Origin: Pseudorhodoplanes sp. | GTDB taxonomy: Bacteria; Pseudomonadota; Alphaproteobacteria; Rhizobiales; Xanthobacteraceae | Assembly (NCBI GenBank): GCA_022843165.1 | Contig: JALHOD010000003.1 | Location: 62,001 to 126,000 of the forward strand | DNA: 64,000 nt | Direction: 5' to 3' | Part shown: one piece after another, positions 52,221-62,604 of the stretch | How the letters are laid out: each line of letters starts with the position of its first letter | How positions within the stretch are numbered: position 1 is the first letter of the stretch | Made by a program: the position numbers and the translations under genes | The notes under the pieces: generated by a model | Told to the model about the DNA's origin: nothing | Seen by the model: only the letters and a program-made list of their open reading frames with translations | Databases searched by the model: none

Positions 52221-52363
52221 CGCCCTCTCCCCTTGTGGGAGAGGGCAGCTCGGACTGTCCACGAAAAAAGATGGCTGAGGGGTTAAAGCCCACATTGTAA
52301 CCCCCTCACCCATTCTTGTTTGTTGAAGCTCTGAATTGCCCTCTCCCACAAGGGGAGAGGGCG
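52221..52363. repeat. Dispersed palindromic repeat (CCCTCTCCC family), copy 3, complete unit
   Basis: Left arm CGCCCTCTCCCCTTGTGGGA (52221 on) and right arm CCCTCTCCCACAAGGGGAGA (to 52363) each form a hairpin and are inverted copies. Between them GAGGGGTTAAAGCCC and TTGTAACCCCCTC also pair, so the full 143-base unit can fold end to end. It lies between ftsY and the divergent pseudouridine synthase gene. Confidence 0.9.
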
Positions 52364-52458
52364 CAAATACAAGCGCCCCGAATTCTGCCGCACCGCAAGC
52401 CCGGCCTTGAGTGACGAGGAAGGTTGAACCTGTTCTTCCGCGTGATAGCCCTTTCGGC

Positions 52459-53343
52459 ATGACACCGGAAGAGATGGTATCCCGGCTGCTGTATCGCGAC
52501 GGCCTGATGCTGGTGATCGACAAGCCGGCCGGCCTGCCCGTGCATCGCGGCCCCAAGGGCGGCGAATGCCTCGAGGACCATTTCGATGCCCTGCGCTTCG
52601 GCCTGCCGCGCCGTCCGGCGCTGGCGCACCGCCTCGACCGCGAGACTTCGGGCTGCCTGGTGCTTGGCCGCCACCGCAAGGCGCTGGCCGATCTCGGCAA
52701 GCTGTTCAAGAACGGAAAGATCGGCAAGACCTACTGGGCCGTGGTCGAAGGCGACCCTGAAACCGACGAAGGCCGAATCGATCTCCCGCTTGGCCGCCGT
52801 GACGAGACGCGCGGCTGGTGGATGAAGGTCGATCCGGCCGGCCTGCCGTCAATCACAACATGGAAGGTGATGGGCCGCGCGCGTTTCTCTTTCACCTCCC
52901 CCCTTGCGGGGGAGGTCGCCGCCGAAGGCGGCGGGAGGGGGGTCGAACAACAGACGCAAACATCTTTGGCTTACCCCCCTCCCCAACCCTCCCCCGCAAG
53001 GAGGGAGGGAGCGCGCCTGACTCGCGGCGCCCATGAGAAGAATCTCACATGGCTCGCACTCGAACCCGTCACCGGGCGGACTCATCAGCTGCGCGTGCAC
53101 TGCGCCGCCATGGGCTGGCCGATCCTCGGCGACCCGATCTACGGCACGGCGCCGCGCACGGACGAACCCGGGTTGCATCTGCAATCGCGCGAGATCGTGG
53201 TGCCGCTTTACAGGAACAAGGCGCCGGTTTCCGTGACGGCGCCGGTGCCGGAACACATGCGCGAGATGCTGACAGCGTGCGGCTGGGATGGCGAAGAGAA
53301 AGTCGTCGACGCACAGCGACTGCAGCAAGCCGAGCGCACGTAA
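52459..53343 (+). CDS. RNA pseudouridine synthase (RluA type) with in-frame repeat insertion
   Basis: Converts uridine to pseudouridine in rRNA or tRNA; target not identifiable. The RluA-class catalytic aspartate is in AHRLDRETSGCLVLGR, with LMLVIDKPAGLPVHRG before it and ALEPVTGRTHQLRVHCA and ILGDPIYG after. Between TTWKVMGRA and NLTWLALEP the protein carries about 40 residues (SPLAGEVAAEGGGRGV, then PPPQPSPARREGA) encoded by a palindromic repeat; the frame stays open. The insertion would sit between strands of the core. Start uncertain: ATG 52459, with GTG 52411 and ATG 52474 as alternatives and no clear ribosome-binding site. Confidence 0.85.
   Translation: MTPEEMVSRLLYRDGLMLVIDKPAGLPVHRGPKGGECLEDHFDALRFGLPRRPALAHRLDRETSGCLVLGRHRKALADLGKLFKNGKIGKTYWAVVEGDPETDEGRIDLPLGRRDETRGWWMKVDPAGLPSITTWKVMGRARFSFTSPLAGEVAAEGGGRGVEQQTQTSLAYPPPQPSPARREGARLTRGAHEKNLTWLALEPVTGRTHQLRVHCAAMGWPILGDPIYGTAPRTDEPGLHLQSREIVVPLYRNKAPVSVTAPVPEHMREMLTACGWDGEEKVVDAQRLQQAERT
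52893..53010. repeat. Dispersed palindromic repeat, copy 4, inside a coding region
   Basis: Arms CACCTCCCCCCTTGCGGGGG (from 52893) and CCCTCCCCCGCAAGGAGGGA (to about 53008) are inverted copies, with an inner GCCGCCGAAGGCGGC palindrome. It lies wholly within the pseudouridine synthase gene and keeps its frame. Confidence 0.9.
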
Positions 53344-53345
53344 CT

Positions 53346-53374
53346 GCGCCCTCTCCCACAAGGGGAGAGGGCGC
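53346..53374. repeat. Half unit of the CCCTCTCCC palindrome after the pseudouridine synthase stop
   Basis: Perfect inverted repeat GCGCCCTCTCC / GGAGAGGGCGC with loop CACAAGG starting 2 bases after the stop. It equals the right arm of the unit at 52336-52363. It may act as a transcript-end hairpin; no T run follows. Confidence 0.85.
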
Positions 53375-53392
53375 AACAACGTTGCGACGCGT

Positions 53393-53812
53393 TCAGGTCT
53401 TGTCCATCACCAGAACGCGGCCGGTGGCGCTGACGACTTTTTCGTTTGCACCATTGCTGATGCGGCCGCGCAATTCCACCACGTCGCCTTTCAGGTAGGG
53501 CGATTCCTCGACCGACATGACCTGCCATTCCAGAACAATGGTGTCGTCGGCATAGACCGGCCGGTGGAACTTCACCGAGAATTCCAGCCCGACCATGTCG
53601 CCGAGTTTGGAAAAATGCGTGGCCGTCAGCGCCATCAGCCGGGCGGTGGTCTGCGTGCCGCTCGCGATCAGGCGCTGATAGCGGCTGCGCGCCGCCGCGT
53701 CCGGGTCGTGATGAATGGGATTGTGGTCGCGCGCCGCCAGCGCGAAAGCGCTCGAATCCTCCGGCGTCAGCTGGATGGTTTCGGAAAATCGTTCGCCGGG
53801 TTTCACATTCAT
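53393..53812 (-). CDS. MaoC-like hot-dog fold hydratase
   Basis: A 139-residue protein of the MaoC/(R)-specific enoyl-CoA hydratase family. The catalytic Asp-His pair is seen in AARDHNPIHHDPDAA, and the hot-dog helix segment in LIASGTQTTARLMALTATHF; VKFHRPVYADDTIVLEWQV is the typical third block. Substrate unknown; likely an acyl-CoA. It lies 31 bases downstream of mtaB on the same strand. Confidence 0.88.
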   Translation of the reverse strand: MNVKPGERFSETIQLTPEDSSAFALAARDHNPIHHDPDAAARSRYQRLIASGTQTTARLMALTATHFSKLGDMVGLEFSVKFHRPVYADDTIVLEWQVMSVEESPYLKGDVVELRGRISNGANEKVVSATGRVLVMDKT

Positions 53813-53843
53813 CCGGAGATACTAGCCGGATATGCGCGGGAAA

Positions 53844-55115
53844 TCAGGCCGCAATGAGCTGGCGGCCGTCATGTCCGGCGATCGAGAGCTCGACCATCTG
53901 CCCCGGCGCCATGGGCGAGGAAAGCCGCACGGGGGTGAATTGCTTGGTGCGGCCGATCCCGTTCAGTTCGGTCAGCACCTGCCGCCGCGCGCCGATCTCG
54001 CCCTGAAGATGCCGCCGCAATGCGGCTTGGCCTTTTTCACGCAGCCTTCTGGCGCGCTCCTTCACGACGGCGCGTTCCACCTGCGGCATCCGCGCCGCCG
54101 GCGTGCCGGGACGCGGCGAGAACGGAAAGACATGCAGATGCGTGATTCCGCATGCGTCGACCAGATCGAGCGAGCGGGCGAACATCTCCTCCGTCTCGGT
54201 CGGGAAGCCCGCGATGATGTCGGCACCGAACACCATGTCCGGGCGCAGCCGCCGGACATGCGCACAGAAATCAATCGAGTCGGCGCGCGAATGACGCCGC
54301 TTCATGCGTTTGAGCACCATGTCGTCGCCGGCCTGCAGCGACAGGTGCAGATGCGGCATCAGGCGTTCCTCGGTGGCGATGGCGTCGAGCAGGTCGTCAT
54401 CCGCCTCGACCGAGTCGATGGACGACAGCCGCAGCCGCTCGAGTTCCGGAACATGTTTCAGAATCTGCCTGACCAAAGTGCCGAGCTTCGGCGCGCCCGG
54501 AAGGTTGCCGCCATAGCTTGTGATGTCGACGCCGGTGAGCACGATCTCGCGGTAGCCGTTGGCCGCGAGATGCCGGGCCTGCGACACGATCTCGCCCATC
54601 GGCACCGAACGCGAATTGCCGCGGCCATACGGGATGATGCAGAAGGTGCAGCGGTGATCGCAGCCATTCTGGATCTGCACCGTGGCGCGGGCGCGGCCTT
54701 CGATGCTGTCGATCAGGTGCAGCGCCGTTTCCTTGAGCGCCATGATGTCGTTGACGACGATCTTCTCCTCGGCGTCGAGGCCGAAAGAGGGCCCGGCGAG
54801 CGCATCGCGCGCGCTGCGCCATGTCCTGGCTTCAAGCTTCTCGCCGTTGCCGATCACGCGATCGACTTCCGGCATGGCGGCGAAGGATGAGGGATCGGTC
54901 TGCGCCGCGCAGCCGGTCACGACGATCCGGGCCTGCGGCCGGTCGCGGCGGATTTTACGGATCGCCTGCCGCGCCTGCCGCACGGCTTCGCCGGTGACGG
55001 CACAGGTGTTGACCACCACGGCATCACCAAGACCGGCGCTGTCCGCCTCGCGGCGGATGACTTCCGATTCATAGGTGTTGAGCCGGCAGCCGAAGGTGAT
55101 GACGTCGACGCCCAT
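53844..55115 (-). CDS. mtaB: tRNA t6A37 methylthiotransferase MtaB
   Basis: Radical-SAM enzyme that adds a methylthio group to t6A37 of ANN-decoding tRNAs. 423 residues: N-terminal MTTase domain with cysteines in ITFGCRLN, VVNTCAV and VVTGCAAQ (auxiliary cluster); radical-SAM motif CDHRCTFC in QIQNGCDHRCTFCIIPYGRG; C-terminal TRAM-like domain. The short N-terminus and FGCRLN place it in MtaB rather than MiaB or RimO. Starts 3 bases after the dapF stop. Confidence 0.95.
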   Translation of the reverse strand: MGVDVITFGCRLNTYESEVIRREADSAGLGDAVVVNTCAVTGEAVRQARQAIRKIRRDRPQARIVVTGCAAQTDPSSFAAMPEVDRVIGNGEKLEARTWRSARDALAGPSFGLDAEEKIVVNDIMALKETALHLIDSIEGRARATVQIQNGCDHRCTFCIIPYGRGNSRSVPMGEIVSQARHLAANGYREIVLTGVDITSYGGNLPGAPKLGTLVRQILKHVPELERLRLSSIDSVEADDDLLDAIATEERLMPHLHLSLQAGDDMVLKRMKRRHSRADSIDFCAHVRRLRPDMVFGADIIAGFPTETEEMFARSLDLVDACGITHLHVFPFSPRPGTPAARMPQVERAVVKERARRLREKGQAALRRHLQGEIGARRQVLTELNGIGRTKQFTPVRLSSPMAPGQMVELSIAGHDGRQLIAA

Positions 55116-55118
55116 GGG

Positions 55119-55997
55119 TCAGACGCCTGCAGAATCGGCAAACAGCGCGGGATCGAATGTGCCGTCGAACTCGAATTCGACCGGGCCGGTCATCAGCACG
55201 TGGTCGTCGCTTTCGCGCCAGTCGACGAAGAGATCGCCGCCCGGCAGCGTGATGCGGACCTTGCGGTCGGCGCGCTTCAGCCGCGCCGCCGCCACCGCCG
55301 TGGCGCAGGCCGCCGAGCCGCAGGCTTTCGTCAGGCCCGCGCCCCGTTCCCAGGTGCGAATGACGATGTGGTCGCGCGCCTTGATCGCCGCCAGCGTGAT
55401 GTTGGCGCGTTCCGGGAAGATCGGATGGTTTTCCAGCAGCGGGCCGAACTTGGCGAGATCGTAGGGCGCAGGATCCTCGACCCAGAAGATCGCGTGCGGG
55501 TTGCCCATATTCACCACCGAGGGCGAATGCAGGATCGGCTTGTCGATCGGACCGATCTGCAATTCGATCGCGCGGGTGTCGCGGAATTCCTCCGCCAGCG
55601 GAATCTCGTTCCACGCAAAGCGCGGCTTGCCCATGTCGACGGTGAAGCGGTCGGCCTGATCGGTCTTCCAGCAATTCACCAGGCCCGCCTTGGTCTCGAA
55701 GGTCAGCGTGCTCTTGCCGGTTTCGGCGAAGACCAGCGACGCCACGCAGCGCATGCCGTTGCCGCAGGCGCCGGCTTCCGAGCCGTCATTGTTGTAGATG
55801 CGCACAAAGGAGTCGGTTCCCGGGATACGCGGCGGATACAGCGCCATCAGCTGATCGTAGGGCGCACCGGCCGGACCGGCGGCGGCGCGCGCCTCGTCCG
55901 CGCTGATGGCGCCGGGGTTCTGACGCAGATCGACCACCACGATCTCGTTGCCGAGGCCGTTCATCTTCACAAAAGCGTGGTTGGCGAGCGTGCTCAT
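55119..55997 (-). CDS. dapF: Diaminopimelate epimerase
   Basis: Converts LL- to meso-diaminopimelate for lysine and peptidoglycan. 292 residues from ATG 55997. The two active-site cysteines are in [15 protein letters not shown] and [13 protein letters not shown]; start [20 protein letters not shown] is the family start. The frame is open 207 bases further upstream but without conserved sequence. Followed at once by mtaB, a conserved pair in alphaproteobacteria. Confidence 0.96.
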   Translation of the reverse strand: MSTLANHAFVKMNGLGNEIVVVDLRQNPGAISADEARAAAGPAGAPYDQLMALYPPRIPGTDSFVRIYNNDGSEAGACGNGMRCVASLVFAETGKSTLTFETKAGLVNCWKTDQADRFTVDMGKPRFAWNEIPLAEEFRDTRAIELQIGPIDKPILHSPSVVNMGNPHAIFWVEDPAPYDLAKFGPLLENHPIFPERANITLAAIKARDHIVIRTWERGAGLTKACGSAACATAVAAARLKRADRKVRITLPGGDLFVDWRESDDHVLMTGPVEFEFDGTFDPALFADSAGV

Positions 55998-56146
55998 GAC
56001 GATTTCTGCCGGTATATATGGGGAAAGGCGGTCGATTGGCCAGCGGCGGGTTCCGCCGGCGCGGGGGAATTGCGGCGCATGCGCCGCACTTGGCCATGCT
56101 AGAATTTTGCGGGCGCGGGTCCGCGAGGACCGGACGGAGACGGGAA

Positions 56147-56707
56147 ATGAAAATGTTGCGCGCGTGCTTGGCCGCTGCGCTTGTCCTGATACTGGTTCTG
56201 GCACCGGCAGCCGTAGTCGCGCAGGAGCGCGGGCCGCGGCCGGCCGGCGAATTCGCGCTCGAGGTCACGCTGCCGGAAAAAACCGTCGTGTTTCTGAGCG
56301 GAAACGGCAACTGGGACTCCGCCTTCGACACCCTCGTCGATGCCTTCAAGACGGTTTACGCCTTCATGGACAAGGAAGGCCTCAAGCCCGCCGGCGAGCC
56401 GATGATGATCTACACCTCGGCAGACGATGCCGGCTTCAGTTTCCAGGCCGCGGTTCCGATCGCGGCGGCGCCTGAAAATCCGCCCAAGGGGGATATGTCC
56501 GTCGGCCCGGCGCCCACCGGCAAAGCCTATAAATTCGTCCATCGCGGCTCCTATGACGGGATGGAGAATACCTACGAGGCGATCACGAATTTCTTCGACG
56601 AGAAGAACATCCAGTCCAAGGACATGTTCATCGAGGAATACCTGACCGATCCGCGCAGCACCCCGGAAGGGGAATTGGTCATCAATGTGCTGGTTCCGGT
56701 TAAATAA
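56147..56707 (+). CDS. Exported GyrI-like effector-binding domain protein
   Basis: A 186-residue protein with a signal peptide ([18 protein letters not shown], cleavage near VVAQ) and a GyrI-like/AraC-effector small-molecule-binding domain: [51 protein letters not shown] and a C-terminal [20 protein letters not shown]. Ligand unknown; the export of such a domain is common in this order. ATG 56147 follows GGAGACGGG; an open frame to 56018 is unconserved. Divergent from dapF. Confidence 0.85.
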   Translation: MKMLRACLAAALVLILVLAPAAVVAQERGPRPAGEFALEVTLPEKTVVFLSGNGNWDSAFDTLVDAFKTVYAFMDKEGLKPAGEPMMIYTSADDAGFSFQAAVPIAAAPENPPKGDMSVGPAPTGKAYKFVHRGSYDGMENTYEAITNFFDEKNIQSKDMFIEEYLTDPRSTPEGELVINVLVPVK

Positions 56708-56750
56708 TACCTCCGTTACATATTTGATATTGCTTGCCTTTCTGAAATCC

Positions 56751-56779
56751 TTGACGCCATGGCGGGGCATCCCTAGGTT
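56751..56779 (+). promoter_or_regulatory. Candidate promoter for the ffh-rpsP-rimM-trmD-rplS operon
   Basis: TTGACG (56751-56756) is followed after exactly 17 bases by TAGGTT (56774-56779), a reasonable sigma-70-type pair for this group. It lies 230 bases upstream of ffh in a 301-base gap (56708-57008); the rest of that gap is the palindromic repeat at 56891 and a GC-rich leader with hairpin GCGCCCTCGGGCG. Nothing coding is visible in the gap. Confidence 0.45.
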
Positions 56780-56890
56780 CCGCCCGCTCTCGCAAGAGAT
56801 CTGAATTTCACCCCGCCGACCGGTCCGCGAGGCCGGAGGCACCCGCCCGACAGCGCGATGCGCCCTCGGGCGACACGTGTGTTTTTCAAG

Positions 56891-56999
56891 CTTCATCCTG
56901 AGGAGCCGGCGAAGCCGGCATCTCGAAGGATGAGGCGGCAAGAAAAGGGCGACCTCGCCCTTCGAGACGGCAGCTTCGCTGCCTCCTCGGGACGAGGCC
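56891..56999. repeat. Dispersed palindromic repeat (CTTCATCCTGAGGAGC family), copy 2
   Basis: CTTCATCCTGAGGAGCCGGC with GAAGCCGGCATCTCGAAGGA and TGAGG, then GCCCTTCGAGACGGCAGCTT, GCTGCCTCCTCGGGACGAGG. It consists of nested inverted repeats and resembles the unit at 20686 (TCTCGAAG, CTTCGAGA, CCTCAGGATGAGG). It lies directly before the ffh start, so it would be in the ffh leader. Confidence 0.85.
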
Positions 57000-57008
57000 G
57001 ATAACTGC

Positions 57009-58544
57009 ATGTTCGACACTCTGTCGGAACGGCTCGGAGGCATACTCGACCGCCTGACGCGGCGCGGGGCGCTGTCGGCCGCCGATGTCGACGAGGCGTT
57101 GCGCGAAGTGCGCCGCGCGTTGCTGGAGGCCGATGTTGCGCTCGACGTGGCGCGCGCCTTCATCGACCGTGTGCGCGAACGCGCGGTCGGCGCCGACGTC
57201 ATCAAGTCGGTCACGCCCGGCCAGATGGTGGTGAAGATCGTCCATGACGAACTGGTCACCACGCTCGGCTCCGATGCGCAGGTGATCGATCTCAACGCGC
57301 CGGCCCCGGTCGCGATCATGATGGTCGGCCTGCAGGGCTCGGGCAAAACCACCACCACCGCGAAACTTGCCAAGCGCCTGACCGCCCTCAACAACAAGAA
57401 AACGCTGATGGCCTCGCTCGACACCCGCCGTCCGGCGGCGATGGAGCAACTGGCCGTGCTCGGCCGGCAGGTCGAAATCGACACGCTGCCGATCGTGCAG
57501 GGCCAGACGCCGCCGCAGATCGCACGCCGCGCGCTCGAAGCCGGGCGTCTCGGCGGCTATGACATCGTGCTGCTCGACACCGCCGGCCGCATCACGCTGG
57601 ATGAGGCGATGATGGCGGAAGCAGCGGACGTGAAAAACGCCGCCCAGCCGCACGAAGTGCTGCTGGTCGCCGACAGCCTGACCGGCCAGGACGCGGTCAA
57701 TCTCGCGCGCGCGTTCGACGAGCGCGTCGGCCTGACCGGCATCGTGCTGACGCGCGTCGACGGCGACGGCCGCGGCGGCGCCGCGCTCTCCATGCGCGCG
57801 GTCACCGGCAAGCCGATCAAGCTGATCGGCACCGGCGAAAAGATGGATGCGCTGGAGACCTTCGATCCCGCGCGCATCGCCGGCCGCATTCTCGGCATGG
57901 GCGACATCGTCTCGCTGGTCGAGAAGGCGGCGGCGAATATCGACGCCGAGAAGATGCAGCGCGCGGCCGAGCGCATGCGCAAGGGCGCCTTCGATCTCAC
58001 CGATCTGCGCGAACAGCTCACGCAGATGCAGAAGCTCGGCGGCATGTCGGGCCTGATGGGCATGATCCCGGGCGTCGCCAAGATGAAGGCGCAGATGGCC
58101 AGCGCCAATCTCGACGACACTCTCCTGAAGCGACAATGCGCGATCATCGACTCGATGACGCCGCAGGAGCGGCGCAATCCCGACATCCTGAAGGCCAGCC
58201 GCAAGAAGCGCATCGCCGCAGGCGCCGGCACGACGCCGGAACAGATCAACAAGCTGCTGAAAATGCATCGCACCATGGCCGACATGATGAAGGCGATGGG
58301 CGGCGGCAAGCGCGGCCCGATGGCCGGCCTTGCCAATGCGCTCGGCATGGGCGGCGGTTTGGGCGGCGGCATGCCGTCGGCGGAAGAGATGGCGAAAATG
58401 GCGGAGCAGATGAAGGGCGGCGGAGCCGGCGGATTGCCGCCCACCATGCCCGGCCTGCCGCCGAATTTCCCCGGTCTGCCGGGCGGAAAAATGCCGGGGC
58501 TGGGCGGACTGCCCGGATTGCCGGGTTTTGGAAAAAAGAAATGA
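57009..58544 (+). CDS. ffh: Signal recognition particle protein Ffh
   Basis: SRP54 homologue that binds signal peptides and 4.5S RNA. 511 residues: N domain ([20 protein letters not shown]), G domain with P-loop [36 protein letters not shown] and [10 protein letters not shown], then the Met-rich M domain with [16 protein letters not shown] and the RNA-binding [20 protein letters not shown]. The C-terminal tail is long and Gly/Met/Pro-rich, as in many Hyphomicrobiales. First gene of the operon; rpsP follows 49 bases later. Confidence 0.98.
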   Translation: MFDTLSERLGGILDRLTRRGALSAADVDEALREVRRALLEADVALDVARAFIDRVRERAVGADVIKSVTPGQMVVKIVHDELVTTLGSDAQVIDLNAPAPVAIMMVGLQGSGKTTTTAKLAKRLTALNNKKTLMASLDTRRPAAMEQLAVLGRQVEIDTLPIVQGQTPPQIARRALEAGRLGGYDIVLLDTAGRITLDEAMMAEAADVKNAAQPHEVLLVADSLTGQDAVNLARAFDERVGLTGIVLTRVDGDGRGGAALSMRAVTGKPIKLIGTGEKMDALETFDPARIAGRILGMGDIVSLVEKAAANIDAEKMQRAAERMRKGAFDLTDLREQLTQMQKLGGMSGLMGMIPGVAKMKAQMASANLDDTLLKRQCAIIDSMTPQERRNPDILKASRKKRIAAGAGTTPEQINKLLKMHRTMADMMKAMGGGKRGPMAGLANALGMGGGLGGGMPSAEEMAKMAEQMKGGGAGGLPPTMPGLPPNFPGLPGGKMPGLGGLPGLPGFGKKK

Positions 58545-58593
58545 GTTTTGCGAATTCAACACGAACAGATCGATCTCAAGAAAGGAACCTGAA

Positions 58594-58983
58594 ATGCCCG
58601 TCGTGATCCGCATGTCCCGTGCCGGGACCAAGAAGCGCCCGTTCTATCACATCGTCGCCGCCGACTCGCGCAGCCCGCGCGACGGCCGCTTCATCGAACG
58701 CCTCGGCTTTTTCAATCCGCTGCTGCCGAAGGACAATGCCGAGCGTCTGAAGCTCGACATGGAGAAGGTGAAGGACTGGATCAAGAAAGGCGCGCAGCCG
58801 TCCGATCGCGTGATGCGCTTCCTCGATGCCGCCGGCGTCGCCAAACGCGAGAAGCGCAACAATCCCGAGAAGGCGATCCCGCGCAAGCAGCGCAAGGCGA
58901 TGGCTGAGGAAGCCGCCAAGGCGGCGAGCGCAGCGCCCGCACCGGCTGCGAAGCCCGCGCCCGCCGCTCCGGCCGCGAGCTAA
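58594..58983 (+). CDS. rpsP: 30S ribosomal protein bS16
   Basis: Small-subunit protein with a C-terminal extension. 129 residues; starts [20 protein letters not shown], has [19 protein letters not shown] and a Lys/Ala/Pro-rich tail of about 35 residues ([17 protein letters not shown]), usual for the group. ATG 58594 follows AAAGGAACC. Second gene of the operon. Confidence 0.98.
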   Translation: MPVVIRMSRAGTKKRPFYHIVAADSRSPRDGRFIERLGFFNPLLPKDNAERLKLDMEKVKDWIKKGAQPSDRVMRFLDAAGVAKREKRNNPEKAIPRKQRKAMAEEAAKAASAAPAPAAKPAPAAPAAS

Positions 58984-58989
58984 CGGCCG

Positions 58990-59556
58990 ATGGCCTCGCG
59001 TCCGAAAGACGGGCGCGACGACCGGGTCTGTGTGGCGCAAATCGGCGCCGCGCATGGGCTCAAGGGAGAAGTGCGCCTGTGGTCCTATACGCAGGAGCCG
59101 TCCGCGGTCGCGCAATATGGCGCGCTCGAAACCGAGGACGGATCGCGGCGACTTGAAATTTCAAATCTGCGGGTGGCGAAAGACCACTTCGTCGCCAGGC
59201 TGCGCGGCGTCGATGACCGCAACGCGGCCGAGGCGTTGCGCAACACCAAACTCTATATCGCGCGCGACCGGCTGCCGCCCACCGAAGACGACGACACGTT
59301 CTACTACGCCGACCTGATCGGCCTTGCGGCCATGGATCCGGAGGGTGCGAAGATCGGCGACGTGATCGCTGTGCACGATTTCGGCGCCGGCGGAATCATC
59401 GAGATCAGACGCGCCGATCAGACGACGGCGCTGTTTCCGTTCAACGACGCCGTGGTGCCGGAGATCGATCTGGCCGCCGGACGCATGACCGTCGTGCCGC
59501 CCGCCGAGAGCGGAGACGAGGCGGCCGAGCGTGCGGCAGAGCCGCAGGAGCGCTGA
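58990..59556 (+). CDS. rimM: Ribosome maturation factor RimM
   Basis: Assists assembly of the 30S head and binds uS19. 188 residues: RimM N domain ([20 protein letters not shown]) and PRC-barrel C domain ([36 protein letters not shown]), then an acidic tail. Starts 6 bases after rpsP stop. Confidence 0.96.
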   Translation: MASRPKDGRDDRVCVAQIGAAHGLKGEVRLWSYTQEPSAVAQYGALETEDGSRRLEISNLRVAKDHFVARLRGVDDRNAAEALRNTKLYIARDRLPPTEDDDTFYYADLIGLAAMDPEGAKIGDVIAVHDFGAGGIIEIRRADQTTALFPFNDAVVPEIDLAAGRMTVVPPAESGDEAAERAAEPQER

Positions 59557-59560
59557 ATCG

Positions 59561-60280
59561 ATGTGGCGCGCCACCATTCTCACGATTTTCCCGGACATGT
59601 TTCCCGGCCCGCTCGGCTTGAGCCTGGCCGGCAAGGCGCTCAAGGCCGGGACGTGGTCGCTTGAGCCCGTCGATATCCGCGATTTCGGCATTGGTGCGCA
59701 CCGCACGGTGGACGACACACCGGCCGGGGGCGGACCCGGCATGGTGATAAAGGCCGACGTGCTGGCGCAGGCGATCGACGCCCGCGCCGCCGATCCACGC
59801 CCGCGCCTGCTGATGAGCCCGCGCGGGGTCCCGCTGACCCAGCACCGGGTGGCCGGGCTCGCGAAGGGCGACGGCGTGGTGATCGTCTGCGGGCGGTTCG
59901 AGGGCGTGGACGAGCGCCTGATTGCGGCCCGCGGGCTGGAAGAGGTCTCGATCGGCGACTACGTGCTGTCGGGCGGGGAAATCGCGGCCCTGGCGGTGCT
60001 GGATGCCTGTGTCCGCCTGCTGCCGGGGGTCATGGGGGCAGAGACCTCCGGAACCGAGGAAAGTTTCGCCGACGGCCTGCTGGAATACCCGCAATATACC
60101 CGGCCCCAGGTCTTCGAGGGCCGGCCGATCCCCGACGTGCTGGTGTCCGGCGACCATGCCAAGGTCGCCCGATGGCGGCGGGAGGAGGCCGAAAGGTTGA
60201 CCCGGGAGCGCCGGCCCGACCTCTGGGCGGCGTTTGGCGCCAAAACGCCCAGCCCGAAGAAAAACCACCCAAAAAGGTGA
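59561..60280 (+). CDS. trmD: tRNA (guanine37-N1)-methyltransferase TrmD
   Basis: Methylates G37 of tRNAs with CUN, CCN and CGG anticodons and so prevents frameshifting. 239 residues of the SPOUT knot class: [53 protein letters not shown] and [14 protein letters not shown], all family blocks. ATG 59561 gives the usual [14 protein letters not shown] start, 4 bases after rimM, with AGGAG upstream inside rimM. Confidence 0.98.
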   Translation: MWRATILTIFPDMFPGPLGLSLAGKALKAGTWSLEPVDIRDFGIGAHRTVDDTPAGGGPGMVIKADVLAQAIDARAADPRPRLLMSPRGVPLTQHRVAGLAKGDGVVIVCGRFEGVDERLIAARGLEEVSIGDYVLSGGEIAALAVLDACVRLLPGVMGAETSGTEESFADGLLEYPQYTRPQVFEGRPIPDVLVSGDHAKVARWRREEAERLTRERRPDLWAAFGAKTPSPKKNHPKR

Positions 60281-60377
60281 CAAACCGGACTCTTTGCATT
60301 AGAACCCCGGCCAATCCTGACAGTGGACATACGGCGCCGCGCCACCGCAAGCGCGCGCAGACGACGGAGATTTCGCC

Positions 60378-60803
60378 ATGAACCTTATCCAGCAACTCGA
60401 AAAAGAGCAGATGGCGAAGCTGTCCGCCAACAAGGAGATTCCGGATTTCGAACCGGGCGACACCCTGCTGGTGAACGTCAAGGTGAAGGAAGGCGAGCGC
60501 ACCCGCGTGCAGGCCTATGAAGGCGTCTGCATCGGCCGTTCCGGCGCCGGCATCAACGAGAATTTCACGGTGCGCAAGATTTCCTACGGCGAAGGCGTGG
60601 AGCGCGTGTTCCCGCTCTACTCGCCGATGATCGACTCGATCAAGCTCGTGCGCCGCGGCAAGGTCCGTCGCGCCAAGCTGTATTACCTGCGCTCGCGCCG
60701 CGGCAAGAAGGCCCGCATCGCCGAAGTGCAGTCGCATCACGGCGGCGAAAACAGCGGCGCGGAAGCTGCCGCTCCGGCCAAGAAAAAGGCCGCCGCGAAG
60801 TAA
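60378..60803 (+). CDS. rplS: 50S ribosomal protein bL19
   Basis: Large-subunit protein at the subunit interface. 141 residues with a C-terminal Lys/Ala tail. Starts [40 protein letters not shown] and [20 protein letters not shown] are the conserved blocks. Last gene of the ffh operon, 97 bases after trmD; the leader 60281-60377 shows no clear structure. Confidence 0.98.
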   Translation: MNLIQQLEKEQMAKLSANKEIPDFEPGDTLLVNVKVKEGERTRVQAYEGVCIGRSGAGINENFTVRKISYGEGVERVFPLYSPMIDSIKLVRRGKVRRAKLYYLRSRRGKKARIAEVQSHHGGENSGAEAAAPAKKKAAAK

Positions 60804-60828
60804 TTCGCGGCCTTTACGCCGGACCAAC

Positions 60829-60854
60829 AAAAAGGGGCCGCAAGGCCCCTTTTT
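60829..60854 (+). terminator. Intrinsic terminator of the ffh-rplS operon
   Basis: Stem AAAGGGGCC / GGCCCCTTT with tetraloop GCAA (60831-60852), flanked by A and T runs. A second hairpin overlaps the rplS stop codon just upstream (GCCGCGAA / TTCGCGGC around GTAA, about 60791-60810). Confidence 0.93.
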
Positions 60855-60916
60855 CATGCCGGCGGCCATGCGGCGGGTTCATTGTCCCTTGAGACTGGAA
60901 TTGCTACATACCGGCC

Positions 60917-61042
60917 ATGACATTCCGGCGAACCAGACCCGCAGCCGTGCTGTTCCCGCATCCGATCGTGCTGGACGATCACGCGCGCCTGCCGGGACGG
61001 TTTTTCGGCCGGATGACGGCGGCGATCCAGGCGGGTCTTTGA
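60917..61042 (+). CDS. Possible 41-residue ORF upstream of leuC
   Basis: ATG 60917 to TGA 61040 reads MTFRRTRPAAVLFPHPIVLD and on to GRFFGRMTAAIQAGL. No ribosome-binding site is obvious and no family is recognised. It fills most of the rplS-leuC gap (272 bases before leuC). It could be an unannotated small protein or a chance frame. Confidence 0.2.
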   Translation: MTFRRTRPAAVLFPHPIVLDDHARLPGRFFGRMTAAIQAGL

Positions 61043-61126
61043 CCGTTCCGGGCAGGAAGCCCGTTCGCGACGCGCATGCTGCGCTCACAGACGCCTGATC
61101 CACAAAACGCAATCGAGACCGACACC

Positions 61127-62530
<1,404 letters not shown>

Positions 62531-62552
62531 TCCCGCATCGGAATTGAGAGTG

Positions 62553-62581
62553 AAAAAGGCCCGCCTCACGGCGGGCCTTTT
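62553..62581. terminator. Bidirectional intrinsic terminator between leuC and the Tyr/Pro-rich gene
   Basis: Perfect stem AAAGGCCCGCC / GGCGGGCCTTT with loop TCAC (62555-62580), A run on the left and T run on the right. It ends both leuC (plus) and the minus-strand gene at 62605. Confidence 0.92.
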
Positions 62582-62604
62582 GAATTCGGAATCAGCCTCG
62601 CGGC

